The position numbers and the translations under genes are program-made. Shown here in pieces: positions 10,827 through 19,929 of a stretch of 64,000 bases of DNA. The notes below the pieces were generated by a model. That model did not search any database. It was not told the origin of the DNA and was given only the letters and a program-made list of their open reading frames with translations. Numbering within the stretch: the stretch's first letter is position 1; the number at the start of each line of letters is the position of its first letter. Origin of the DNA: Mizugakiibacter sediminis. Lineage in GTDB: Bacteria > Pseudomonadota > Gammaproteobacteria > Xanthomonadales > Rhodanobacteraceae. The stretch lies in the NCBI RefSeq assembly GCF_000953855.2, contig NZ_DF970160.1, positions 1 through 64,000 of the forward strand, written 5' to 3'.

Positions 10827-11717
10827 TCACCGGAACGGAATGCCGATCTTGAGCATGAATTCGTTGCGGGCGTGCTCGTCGCCGTAGATGCGGTCGCCGC
10901 GCACCACCTCCCGCTGTTCCTCGGTGAAGGCCTGTACGACCGGCAACTGGTGGCGCCACGCGGCCGTGAGCCACCAGTGCTGGGCCGCGTAGTGCAGATT
11001 GGGGCCGAGGAACCAGGCGGAGTGCTCCTTGTTGCCGAGGCCGTAGCCTTCGAACTCGCGGTGGTTGCGCGCTTCCAGGCCCAGCGACCAGTGGTCGGCG
11101 AAGCGATAGCTGGCACCGAAGGCCAGGTCGACCATGGTGGCCTTCTCCAGCGCCATCTTCATTTCTTCGCGTTCGATCTCGGCCATCAGGTTGCCGGCGA
11201 GGATCAGGCGGTCGTCGAGGAAGTTCTTCTGCGCGATCAGGCGCAACTCCAGTTCGCGCTCGTCCGGGCCGATCGCCGGCTCGGCGTAGACGGCGAGGCC
11301 GAAGCGGTCGGTCAACGGATTGAGGATCTGGTAGATCGCCTCCACGGACACGCTGTCGAAGTGCGTGCGGCGGAAGCGGCCGAACGGATCGTCGCCGGGG
11401 CCGAGATCGGTGCCCGGGCCGCCGGTGGTGCCGTCAGGCTCGTTGCGGAGGGCGTTGACGTAGCTCCAGTTGAGGTACGCGGACATCTGGAACTTGCTGG
11501 TGATGCCGAACTCGAGTTCCTCGCGGTTCTGCAGGTGGCGGTAGTCGCCGCCGGCTTGCCCCTGCTGCAGGAACGACCAGTGTTCGTACTCGAACGTGCC
11601 GGCCGGATGGATGTCGGCGGTGTAGATCCAGCCGAACGGCGATTCGCCGGCGCGGGCGGCGACGAGTGGCACGAGCAGGGCAAGCGCCAGCAGCGCGGCG
11701 CGGGTGCGTCGAAGCAT
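10827..11717 (-). CDS. predicted outer-membrane beta-barrel protein (DUF6662-like)
   Basis: The protein has 296 residues with a clear signal peptide (MLRRTRAALLALALLVPLVAARA) and many alternating amphipathic strands rich in aromatic residues (FEYEHWSFLQQ, LNWSYV, WFLGPNLHYAAQHWWLT). It ends in a hydrophobic strand, FMLKIGIPFR. I recall such proteins (DUF6662 type) next to FMN-binding proteins, but the family label comes from memory and is not certain. It is the first gene of the flavinylation operon, 20 bases before the FMN-binding gene. It could be a porin or a barrel for a metal or electron acceptor. The AT-rich Fur-like site lies about 72 bases upstream. Confidence 0.7.
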   Translation of the reverse strand: MLRRTRAALLALALLVPLVAARAGESPFGWIYTADIHPAGTFEYEHWSFLQQGQAGGDYRHLQNREELEFGITSKFQMSAYLNWSYVNALRNEPDGTTGGPGTDLGPGDDPFGRFRRTHFDSVSVEAIYQILNPLTDRFGLAVYAEPAIGPDERELELRLIAQKNFLDDRLILAGNLMAEIEREEMKMALEKATMVDLAFGASYRFADHWSLGLEARNHREFEGYGLGNKEHSAWFLGPNLHYAAQHWWLTAAWRHQLPVVQAFTEEQREVVRGDRIYGDEHARNEFMLKIGIPFR

Positions 11718-11788
11718 GAGGTTCTTCTCCCCGGAACGGTCGTGGTGTTGGCCGTGCGTGCGGCGTGCTGGCGGCGGCGAGCGGTCGA

Positions 11789-11822
11789 GATATTAAATGA
11801 TAGTAATTCGCAATTGCAATCA
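11789..11822 (-). promoter_or_regulatory. AT-rich Fur-like box upstream of the flavinylation operon
   Basis: A sharply AT-rich island stands out in a window of roughly 70 percent GC. On the minus strand it contains GCGAATTACTATCATTT, which resembles Fur boxes built from GATAAT/ATTATC hexamers. It lies 72-105 bases upstream of the outer-membrane gene and about 120 bases before lacI on the other strand. It may hold both the promoter and an iron-responsive operator. The match to Fur is by eye only. Confidence 0.45.
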
Positions 11823-11941
11823 AGAGGCGGGCGCCGGCTCTCGCCGGTCACGCCCGCGCCCGCCGCCCGCGCTTGTGCTGGACGGCGCCTGCACGCATAG
11901 TCCGCGCGCGACACGCCGGAGACGCAGAGCAGCGGGAACAC

Positions 11942-12952
11942 ATGCGGGTACGCCTGGAAGACGTGGCACGCGCGGCCGGGGTTTCGCCGAAGACCGTCTC
12001 CCGCGTGCTCAACGACGAAGCCAACGTGACGGCGCGCACGCGCGAGAAGGTGCGCGCGGCGATCGAGGCGATGGGCTACCGGCCGCACCCGTCGGCGCGC
12101 AGCCTGGCCAGCAACCGCTCGTTCCTGGTCGCGACCCTGTACGACAACCCATCGTCCAACTACCTCACCGAGATCCTCGGCGGCGTGCTCGAAGCCTGCG
12201 ACCAGCACCGCTACAGCATGCTGGTGCGGCCGCTGGACGTGAACGCCGCCGACTTCGTCGCGCGCGTGGATGCGTTCATCTCGCATCACCGACCCGAGGG
12301 CCTGGTGCTGACGCCGCCGATCACCGACCACGCCGCGCTGCTCGCGCGCCTGCACGAGCGCGGCGTGCGCTACGCCAGCGTCTCGCCGATCGAGCGCGCC
12401 GGCCGGATCGGCGCCTTCATGGACGAGCCGCTGGCCGCGCGCCAGATGGTGGAGCACCTGCTGGCCCTGGGGCACCGGCGCATCGCCCACGTGGTCGGCC
12501 ATCCCGCGCACGGCGCCAGCCGCTGGCGACTGGACGGCTACCGCGCGGCGTTGCATGCCGCCGGAATGTCCTGTGATCCCGCGCTGGTGGTGCAGGGCGA
12601 TTTCTCGTTCGGCTCCGGCGTGACGGCGGCGCGGGCGCTGTTTTCGCTGCCGCGCGACCGCGGGCCGACGGCGGTGTTCGCCGCCAACGACGACATGGCG
12701 GCCGGCGTGATCTGGACCGCGGGCGAACATGGGCTGGCCGTGCCGCGCGACGTGTCGGTGTGCGGTTTCGACGACACGCCGATCGCGCACCAGATCTGGC
12801 CGGCCCTGACCACCGTTCACCAGCCCAGCCACGACATGGGGCGGATCGCCGCGCTGCAGCTGCTGGAAGTGCTGCGCGGGCGCGGCGAGGGCGCGATGGT
12901 GCAGGTGCCGTTCGCCCTGCGCGTGCGCGAATCGACCGCGCCCGCGGCCTGA
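11942..12952 (+). CDS. LacI-family transcriptional regulator of the adjacent sugar locus
   Basis: This 336-residue regulator has a LacI helix-turn-helix (VRLEDVARAAGVSPKTVSRVLN) and the hinge-binding segment (GYRPHPSARSLASNRS). A periplasmic-binding-protein-like effector domain follows, with LGHRRIAHVVGHP, AVFAANDDMAAG and VCGFDDTPIA. I chose the ATG at 11942 because it places the HTH right at the N-terminus; earlier in-frame codons add unconserved residues. It lies directly upstream of the TonB receptor and two glycosidases. It is therefore the likely repressor of that locus, probably through the palindrome at 13008. The inducer is not known. Confidence 0.93.
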   Translation: MRVRLEDVARAAGVSPKTVSRVLNDEANVTARTREKVRAAIEAMGYRPHPSARSLASNRSFLVATLYDNPSSNYLTEILGGVLEACDQHRYSMLVRPLDVNAADFVARVDAFISHHRPEGLVLTPPITDHAALLARLHERGVRYASVSPIERAGRIGAFMDEPLAARQMVEHLLALGHRRIAHVVGHPAHGASRWRLDGYRAALHAAGMSCDPALVVQGDFSFGSGVTAARALFSLPRDRGPTAVFAANDDMAAGVIWTAGEHGLAVPRDVSVCGFDDTPIAHQIWPALTTVHQPSHDMGRIAALQLLEVLRGRGEGAMVQVPFALRVRESTAPAA

Positions 12953-13007
12953 GCGCCGCGGGATGCGTCCGGCGGCGGGAAGGGGGCGGTCGTGCTGCAC
13001 AGCAAAT

Positions 13008-13021
13008 TGACAGCGCTGTCA
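13008..13021. promoter_or_regulatory. LacI-type operator candidate
   Basis: TGACAGCGCTGTCA is a perfect 14-bp palindrome with a central CG, the hallmark of LacI-family operators. It lies 155 bases before the TonB receptor start and 56 bases after the lacI stop. The position fits repression of the receptor-glycosidase genes and possibly feedback on the regulator. Confidence 0.7.
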
Positions 13022-13175
13022 TCTGGCGCAAATATCCGCGCGGCCTCGGGGGACCCGCACCGGATCGGCAGGGAAACGGGGCATCGGCGCTGCCATCACT
13101 GACGAGACGCATCACCGCCGCGGCGTCCGGGACGCCACGCGGACATCACTGCACTGCTGGGGAGGAACTCATCTC

Positions 13176-15710
13176 ATGACTCGCACGCACCTGGCGCGAC
13201 TGGCGCTTTCCGTGGCGATCGCCGCGGCTCTAGGCCCCGGCCTCGCGCTCGCCCAGAACGACACGCAGAACCCGAACGACACCGCGCCGCCGGACAAGGC
13301 CAAGGCCGCGGAGGCGCGCGCCACCGGCGCGCAGAACCTCGAAGCGGTGGTCGTCACCGGCAACGTCGCCGCGGGCGGCCTGAAGAAGATCGACGCCAGC
13401 TACGCCATCACCACCGCGACGTCCGAGGAGATCAAGCGGGCCAACCCGAAGAGCACGGCGGACCTGCTGAAGATCGCCCCGGGCCTGTGGCCGGAATCCA
13501 CCGGCGGCCAGACCGGCGCCAACATCGAGATCGCCGGCTTCCCCGGCGGCGGCGACGCGCCGTTCAACACCGTGCAGCTGATGGGTTCGCCGTTGTACGG
13601 CATGCCGACGCTGTCGTTCTTCGAACAGACCAGCATCTTCCGCCTCGACGACACCATCGACCGCGTCGAGATCATCCAGGGCGGTCCGTCCGTGGTGTTC
13701 GCCGACGGCCAGATCGGCGCCAGCGAGAACTTCATCCTGAAGCAGGGCACCGCGGTGCCGTCCGGCAGCCTCGGCGTCACCTACGGCGACGAGAACCTGC
13801 GCCGCGTCGACGGTTTCGTCGGCTTCCCGATCGCCAAGGACTGGTACGGCAGCTTCGGCGGCTTCTACCGCGATTCCGACGGCGTGCGCGACCCGCAGTT
13901 CCCCGCCGACAAGGGCGGCCAGCTCACCGGCACGCTGACGCACGACACCGAGAACGGCACGATGACGTTCTACGCGCGCTGGCTGGACGACAAGAACCAG
14001 TTCATCACGCCGATCCCGCTGATCCAGCACGGCACCGACAAGTTCAGCGCCTATCCGGGCTTCGATCCGCTGACCAGCACGTACTACAGCAAGGACATCC
14101 AGCACGTGTTCCTCGCCGGCTATCCGGGCGGCGGCACCAACGCCGACCTGGCCGACGGCCGCGGCGCGCGCATGGGCTTCCTCGGCGCCAATTTCGACTT
14201 CGACTTCGGCGACGGCTGGCACTTCTCCGACAAGGTGCTGTGGGATGCCGGCGACGTCGACACCAACGCGCTGTTCTCCGGCACCAACCCGGCCAGCCTG
14301 GACGACGAGCTGTACAACCTGAGCCCCAGCGTCGGCGGCTTCCAGCTTCCGGCCGGTTCGGCGACCGCCACCTACAAGGACGGCACCGTCGTCGACCCGA
14401 ACCAGAGCGTGATCCATCAGGGCTGGTGGTTCATCCACAAGCACCTGAAGAACCTCAACAACGACATGCGCGTCAGCAAGGAGCTGTTCGAGGGCAACAC
14501 GCTCACCGCCGGCCTGTACCTCGCGCACTACAGCGACGACGACAAGTGGGCGCTGGGCAACCAGATGCTGATGACCAACACGCCCAACGCGAAGCCGATC
14601 CTGGTGAGCTACGTCAACGGCGGCCAGACCTTCCGGCTGACCGACAATCAGGGGTTCCTGGATTACGGCGGCTACAACATCACCGAGCACGGCGTCGCCA
14701 ACAACAAGGCGTTCTACCTGTCCGACCTGTGGCGCGTCGGCCGCTGGCTGTTCGACTTCTCCGCGCGCATCGAGAACCAGCAGGCGCACAACACCGTCTG
14801 CAACCTGAGCAACGTCAACCTGGACGGCGACCCGAACACGCTCTACGACAACGCGGTGCCGGTGTGCAACGGCACGTTCTCGCGCACCGACTACGACAAG
14901 ACCCACCCCTCGTGGACCGTCGGCGCCAACTATCGTCTGGCCGACAACATGAGCGTGTACCTGCGCGCCAACAAGGGCGCCCACTTCGGCGACTTCGACA
15001 ACGCCCTGCGCGGCAACGCCACCGGCAACACGCCGCCGCTGCAGAAGATCCAGAACTTCGAGGGCGGCTTCAAATACCAGTCGCCGCGCGTCTACGCCGA
15101 CATCAGCATCTACCACCGGCAGTTCAGCGGCCTGCCGTACCAGCCGACGGACGGCGCGGGCGTGCCGGTGGGAAGCCCGCTGCTGTACGGCTCCGACTCG
15201 AAGGGCATCAACCTGACCGGCGCGGTCACGCCGATCGAGAACCTGCGGCTGCAACTGGTCGCCAACTACCTGGACGGCCACTACTCGCACAACCAGTCGT
15301 GCCTGCCCTTCACCAATCTGGTGACCGGACAAAGCGGCTGCGCCTTCATCGACGGCAAGCAACTGCAGCGCCAGCCGAAGCTGCGCTACATGTTCACGCC
15401 CAGCTACACGCTGCCCACTTCGTGGGGCGACCTGACCGCGTTCGTCACCTACACCCACGTCGGCTCGCACACCCAGGACCAGTCGGGTCTGCAGCAGCTG
15501 GGCACCTACAGCACCTGGGACTTCGGCGTGATCGCCCACGTGCAGCAGCACTGGGAACTGCGCCTGCAGGGCACCAACGTGACCAACGAACTGGGCCTGA
15601 CCGAGAGCAACTCGCGCATCTTCGGCACCGCCAGCGACACCGGCGGCGTGATCCTGGCCCGCCCGCTCGAGGGCCGCGAGGTCAACCTGCAGGTCCGCTA
15701 CCTGTTCTGA
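13176..15710 (+). CDS. TonB-dependent outer-membrane receptor, sugar locus
   Basis: This 844-residue receptor has a signal peptide (MTRTHLARLALSVAIAAALGPGLALA) and a TonB box (EAVVVTG, about residues 56-62). A plug domain follows (ATSEEIKRANPKSTADLLKIAPG ... DRVEIIQGGPSVVFADG), then a beta barrel ending in the usual C-terminal Phe (VRYLF). Receptors of this kind take up sugars or metal chelates with TonB/ExbB energy. Its position between a LacI regulator and two secreted glycosidases points to a saccharide, as in Xanthomonas carbohydrate-utilisation loci. The N-terminus has no FecR-type signalling domain, which agrees with control by LacI rather than an anti-sigma factor. Confidence 0.92.
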   Translation: MTRTHLARLALSVAIAAALGPGLALAQNDTQNPNDTAPPDKAKAAEARATGAQNLEAVVVTGNVAAGGLKKIDASYAITTATSEEIKRANPKSTADLLKIAPGLWPESTGGQTGANIEIAGFPGGGDAPFNTVQLMGSPLYGMPTLSFFEQTSIFRLDDTIDRVEIIQGGPSVVFADGQIGASENFILKQGTAVPSGSLGVTYGDENLRRVDGFVGFPIAKDWYGSFGGFYRDSDGVRDPQFPADKGGQLTGTLTHDTENGTMTFYARWLDDKNQFITPIPLIQHGTDKFSAYPGFDPLTSTYYSKDIQHVFLAGYPGGGTNADLADGRGARMGFLGANFDFDFGDGWHFSDKVLWDAGDVDTNALFSGTNPASLDDELYNLSPSVGGFQLPAGSATATYKDGTVVDPNQSVIHQGWWFIHKHLKNLNNDMRVSKELFEGNTLTAGLYLAHYSDDDKWALGNQMLMTNTPNAKPILVSYVNGGQTFRLTDNQGFLDYGGYNITEHGVANNKAFYLSDLWRVGRWLFDFSARIENQQAHNTVCNLSNVNLDGDPNTLYDNAVPVCNGTFSRTDYDKTHPSWTVGANYRLADNMSVYLRANKGAHFGDFDNALRGNATGNTPPLQKIQNFEGGFKYQSPRVYADISIYHRQFSGLPYQPTDGAGVPVGSPLLYGSDSKGINLTGAVTPIENLRLQLVANYLDGHYSHNQSCLPFTNLVTGQSGCAFIDGKQLQRQPKLRYMFTPSYTLPTSWGDLTAFVTYTHVGSHTQDQSGLQQLGTYSTWDFGVIAHVQQHWELRLQGTNVTNELGLTESNSRIFGTASDTGGVILARPLEGREVNLQVRYLF

Positions 15711-15835
15711 CCGCAGGCGAGCACGGCGCGCCGCCGCCGCCAGGCGGAGCGCGCCTTTCCGGCGCGGCGGCCGCGCAGGCCGCCGCGTACACTGCGCCGG
15801 GACCGTTCCCGGCGGCGACCTGATCCGGAGTCGCG

Positions 15836-18079
15836 ATGAAATCCGTCCGCATCCCGCTCGCAGCCGTGCTCCTCGCCGCCGCCGTCGCCACGCCGGCGCT
15901 CGCGGCGACCGATCCGAGCTTCCTGTTCACCGCCACGGCCGGGGATTTCGACCGCTACTTCCCCAGCTACCTGGCCAACGGCTACTTCACCACGATGACG
16001 TCCCCGCGCGGCACCGAGGGCAACCGTGCCTACATGGTCGCGTTCATGGACTACACGCAGGACGACATCGCGCGGCCGGCGGCGATTCCCGGCTGGAGCG
16101 AGATCGACTACAACCCGGGCGACGGCTGGCTGAACCGCACGCGCCTCGACGCGCGCTTCTTCGGCGACTACGCGCAGACGCTGGATGCCTACGACGGCAC
16201 GCTGACCACGCGCTACCGCTACCGTTATGCCGACAGGGTCACCGACGTGCAGGTGGTCACCTTCGTCAGCCAGGCCGCGCCGCACCTCGCGGCGACGCGG
16301 CTCACGATCACGCCGCAGTTCGACGGCACCGTGCAGTTGAGCTTCCCGATCCGGCTGTGGTCGGAATACCAGCCGCGCTTTCCGATCGGCAAGCTGGACG
16401 GCGAGGCGATGATCGACGCGGTGATCGCCAGCGGCCAGAACCTCGACAACAAACCGGCGCCGACGTCGGACCGCGCCGCCGTCTGGTACCCCGGCTACAC
16501 GCGCGTCCTCGCCGCCGACGGCGACCCCCGCGCGCTGACGCTGTGGCTGCGCGGCCGCGCCGAGCAAGGCCTGGGCATGGCCGAGGCGGCCGCGATCGGC
16601 CTGCCGCCCGGCTTGCAGGTCGAGGACGTGCGTCTCGAGAACGGCGCGCACAGGCTGTCGCTGGAGCTCACCGCGCGCGTGCTGAAGGGGCGCAGCTACG
16701 CCTTCACCAAGTACGTCGCCGTGTCGCGGGAAGGGTGGGGCGGCGGCGACCGCGAAGACCTCGCCCTCGCCGTCGCCGCGCGCCGCACGGGCTTCGAGCG
16801 CCTGCTCGCCGAGCACCGCGACGCCTGGCACGCGCTGTGGCGCTCGGACATCGTGATCGACGGCGATGCGGCGGCGCAGAAGGCGGTGCATTCCGACCTC
16901 TACTACCTGCTGTCCAACAGCACCGTCGGTACCGCCTGGCCGATGGGCGCCTGCGCGCTGACGCCGAACTACGCCGGCCACGCGTTCTGGGACAGCGACT
17001 CCTGGGTGTTCCCGGCGCTGCTGCTGCTGCATCCCGAGCGCGCCAAGCCGATCGTGATGTTCCGCGCGCGCACCATCGCGCCGGCGGAGAAGCGCGCGGC
17101 GCAGTACGGCGCCAGGGGCACGATGTATCCGTGGGAGGCCGACCCGGAGACCGGCGTCGACGTCACGCCGTACTTCGCCTACGGCATCTACCGCGAGATC
17201 CACGTCAACGCCGACATCGCCATCGCCCAATGGCAGTACTACCTCGCCAGCGGCGACGACGCCTGGCTGCGCCGGTACGGCTGGCCGGTGATCCGCGGCA
17301 TCGCCGAGTTCTGGGCCAGCCGCGTGACCCACGACGCGGCGCAGGACCGCTACGAGATCCTGCACGTCACCTCGCCGGACGAGGCCTACGCCGACGTGCC
17401 GAACGACGCCTTCACCAACGCCGCCGCGCGCAAGGCGCTGAACATCGCCGTCGAGGCGGCGAAGCGCGTCGGCGCGGCGCCGGACCCGCGCTGGGCGGAG
17501 ATCGCCGCGAAGATGTACATCCCGTTCTCCGCGCGCGAGCAGCGCCACCTCGACTTCGACGCCAGCGTGCCGCACGACAAGATCACCTGGATGGGCTCGT
17601 CGCTGGTCTGGCTGATGTACCCCAATCTCGACCTGCCGATGCCGGACGCGGTGCGCGCCAACGACTTCGCCTTCCAGCTCGAGGCGCTGAAGAGCCACGG
17701 CGACGATCCCAACGAGATGATGATGGTGATGCTGGCCGTCGCCGCCGCCGAACTGGGCGATGCCGATGCCGCCGGCCGCTGGATCGAGCGCAATCTGCAA
17801 GGGTTCCTCAAGCCGCCGTTCAACGTGCGCACCGAGACCGTGGCGAACAACGCCGGCTACATCCTCGCCACTTCCGCCGGCTTCCTGCAGAGCATGATCT
17901 ACGGGCTGACCGGCCTGCGCATCGACGAGCGCGGCTTGAGCGAGGCCTACGCGCCGGTGCTGCCGCCGAAGTGGCGCGCGCTGACGCTGAAGAACGTGGT
18001 GTTTCGCGGCCAGCGTTACGACATCCGTGTCGAACGCGACGCCGCCGGCAAGGTACGACTGGTGCGGCGGAAGCCGTGA
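15836..18079 (+). CDS. secreted glycoside hydrolase family 65 protein (acid-trehalase-like)
   Basis: The protein has 747 residues with a signal peptide (1-24, ending in PALAAT). The (alpha/alpha)6-barrel region carries the GH65 signature GHAFWDSDSW (381-390), followed by RARTIAPAEKRAAQYGARGTMYPWE. A later SPDEAYADVPNDAFTN segment contains Glu516 at the position of the catalytic acid in the family. GH65 includes trehalose, maltose and kojibiose phosphorylases and hydrolases such as acid trehalase. A periplasmic location without free phosphate supply favours hydrolysis. It follows the TonB receptor by 125 bases and is probably co-expressed. The substrate, trehalose or another alpha-glucoside, is not decided by sequence alone. 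Confidence 0.82.
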   Translation: MKSVRIPLAAVLLAAAVATPALAATDPSFLFTATAGDFDRYFPSYLANGYFTTMTSPRGTEGNRAYMVAFMDYTQDDIARPAAIPGWSEIDYNPGDGWLNRTRLDARFFGDYAQTLDAYDGTLTTRYRYRYADRVTDVQVVTFVSQAAPHLAATRLTITPQFDGTVQLSFPIRLWSEYQPRFPIGKLDGEAMIDAVIASGQNLDNKPAPTSDRAAVWYPGYTRVLAADGDPRALTLWLRGRAEQGLGMAEAAAIGLPPGLQVEDVRLENGAHRLSLELTARVLKGRSYAFTKYVAVSREGWGGGDREDLALAVAARRTGFERLLAEHRDAWHALWRSDIVIDGDAAAQKAVHSDLYYLLSNSTVGTAWPMGACALTPNYAGHAFWDSDSWVFPALLLLHPERAKPIVMFRARTIAPAEKRAAQYGARGTMYPWEADPETGVDVTPYFAYGIYREIHVNADIAIAQWQYYLASGDDAWLRRYGWPVIRGIAEFWASRVTHDAAQDRYEILHVTSPDEAYADVPNDAFTNAAARKALNIAVEAAKRVGAAPDPRWAEIAAKMYIPFSAREQRHLDFDASVPHDKITWMGSSLVWLMYPNLDLPMPDAVRANDFAFQLEALKSHGDDPNEMMMVMLAVAAAELGDADAAGRWIERNLQGFLKPPFNVRTETVANNAGYILATSAGFLQSMIYGLTGLRIDERGLSEAYAPVLPPKWRALTLKNVVFRGQRYDIRVERDAAGKVRLVRRKP

Positions 18080-18222
18080 GGCATCGCGTGCCGGCGCCTG
18101 CCGCGCGCGGGGATGCGCAGGTTCCGGCGGCAACCGGGACGGGCAGGGCAGCCGCACGATGCTGCGTTTGCGCGAAGACCGCGGCGGCCGCGCGCCGTCG
18201 CCCCACGATGAGGCATGCATCG

Positions 18223-19881
18223 ATGAAGAACGTCAGGCGGATCGCTTTCTTTTTCCTCTCCCTCGCCATGGCGGCTACCGCCGCGGCGGTGGCGCCGGAC
18301 GCGGCGAAGACGCGCGCCTACATCGATCGCGCCTGGGACACCCTGACGCGCTCGATCGACGACTGCTCGGCGCTGGTCGATCCGAAGATCGCCGCGCATC
18401 CGGTGCTGTACCTGCCGCACGGCCTGGCCGAGCCGGCGAACGTCGCCCGCGCCGGCAAGCGCTGCAAGGTCGAGGTGCGCACGCTGCCGCGCCGCATCGA
18501 GCGCCTGGGCGAACTCGATCCGCTGACGCTGCCCGCGCAGGGCCTGCTGTACCTGCCGCATCCGTACGTGGTGCCGGGCGGCGCGTTCAACGAGATGTAC
18601 GGCTGGGACAGCTACTTCATCGTGCTGGGCCTGGCCGCCGACCGCCGCGGCGCGCTGGCGCGCGACATGGTCGACAACGCGCTGTTCGAGGTCGAGCACT
18701 ACGGCAGCGTGCTGAACGCCAACCGCACCTATTACCTGACGCGCTCGCAGCCGCCGTTCCTCACCGCGATGATGGCGGAAGCGATGCGCGCGCCCGGCGC
18801 GTTCCGCGATGCGGCCGAGCGGCGCGCCTGGCTGGCGCGCGCCTATCCGCTCGCTGTGCGCAACTACGCGATCTGGACGCGGCCCGAGCACCAGGCCGGC
18901 GACACCGGGCTGGCGCGCTACTTCGACCTTGGCAGCGGCCCGGTGCCGGAGATGCTCGGCGCCGAGTACTACCGCGGCGTGATCGCCTGGCTACTGGCGC
19001 ATCCGTCGGAGGATCCGGGCTATCTGGTCGATGGCTCGGAGCATCCGGACGCCGCCGAGGCCGCGCGCCTGAAGACCGCAAGTTGTGACGTCGCCGTGTC
19101 GGAAGTTTGCGCCGGCGCCTGGGCGGACGGTCACCGGCTGAGCGCCGACTACTACCGCGGCGACCGCGCGATGCGCGAATCCGGCTTCGACACCAACTTC
19201 CACTTCGGCCCGTACGGCGGCTCCACCCACCACTACGCCGGCGTCGGCCTGAACAGCCTGCTGTACCGCTACGAGCGCGACCTGCACGACTTTGCCGAAC
19301 GGCTCGGCATGAAGGAGGATGCCGCGCGCTGGGCCGCGGCCGCGGCGAAGCGCAAGGCGGCGATGGACAAGTATCTGTGGCGCGCCGACCTCGGCATGTA
19401 CCGCGATTACGACTTCGTCGCGCGCAAGTCCTCCGGGCAGCCGTACATCACCACGTTCTATCCGCTGTGGGCGGGCGCGGCGTCGACGGAGCAGGCCGCG
19501 GCGGTCGAGAAACACCTGCCCGTCTTCGAACGCATGGGCGGGCTGACCATGGACGACCGCCGCAGCGGCGCGCAGTGGGACGCGCCGTTCGGCTGGGCGC
19601 CGACCAACTGGCTGGCGATCGCCGGCCTCGACGCCTACGGCTTCCGCGACGACGCGCAGCGGCTGGCGCGCAAGTTCCTGGGCACGGTCGACCGCAGCCT
19701 GGCCGCCGACGGCACCATCCGCGAGAAATACAACATGGAACTCGGCAACGCCGAGGTGGAGATCACTGCCGGCTACACGCAGAACGTGATCGGCTTCGGC
19801 TGGACCAACGGCGTGTACCTGAAGCTGCAGCAGTTGCTGGACGCCGCGCGTCGCGCGCCGCAGCGCGCCGCCGGCGGTTGA
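18223..19881 (+). CDS. secreted glycoside hydrolase family 37 protein, atypical trehalase
   Basis: This 552-residue secreted protein has a signal peptide of about 24 residues and belongs to GH37 (trehalase). The second trehalase signature QWDAPFGWAP is intact at 451-460, and the acid-bearing ESGFD is at 319-323. The first signature reads PGGAFNEMYGWDSYF (118-132), with Ala121 in place of the usual substrate-binding Arg. The Gly-rich EYPLQDGFGW region before FGWTNGV is replaced by ITAGYTQNVIGFGW. It may cleave a trehalose-like but different sugar. I chose the ATG at 18223 because it gives the shortest n-region; an ATG at 18208 is possible. It lies 143 bases after the GH65 gene. Confidence 0.8.
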   Translation: MKNVRRIAFFFLSLAMAATAAAVAPDAAKTRAYIDRAWDTLTRSIDDCSALVDPKIAAHPVLYLPHGLAEPANVARAGKRCKVEVRTLPRRIERLGELDPLTLPAQGLLYLPHPYVVPGGAFNEMYGWDSYFIVLGLAADRRGALARDMVDNALFEVEHYGSVLNANRTYYLTRSQPPFLTAMMAEAMRAPGAFRDAAERRAWLARAYPLAVRNYAIWTRPEHQAGDTGLARYFDLGSGPVPEMLGAEYYRGVIAWLLAHPSEDPGYLVDGSEHPDAAEAARLKTASCDVAVSEVCAGAWADGHRLSADYYRGDRAMRESGFDTNFHFGPYGGSTHHYAGVGLNSLLYRYERDLHDFAERLGMKEDAARWAAAAAKRKAAMDKYLWRADLGMYRDYDFVARKSSGQPYITTFYPLWAGAASTEQAAAVEKHLPVFERMGGLTMDDRRSGAQWDAPFGWAPTNWLAIAGLDAYGFRDDAQRLARKFLGTVDRSLAADGTIREKYNMELGNAEVEITAGYTQNVIGFGWTNGVYLKLQQLLDAARRAPQRAAGG

Positions 19882-19929
19882 TGCGGCCGCGGCAGGGCGG
19901 GCGGCCGCGGCGCCGCCCGCGTCGGGATC

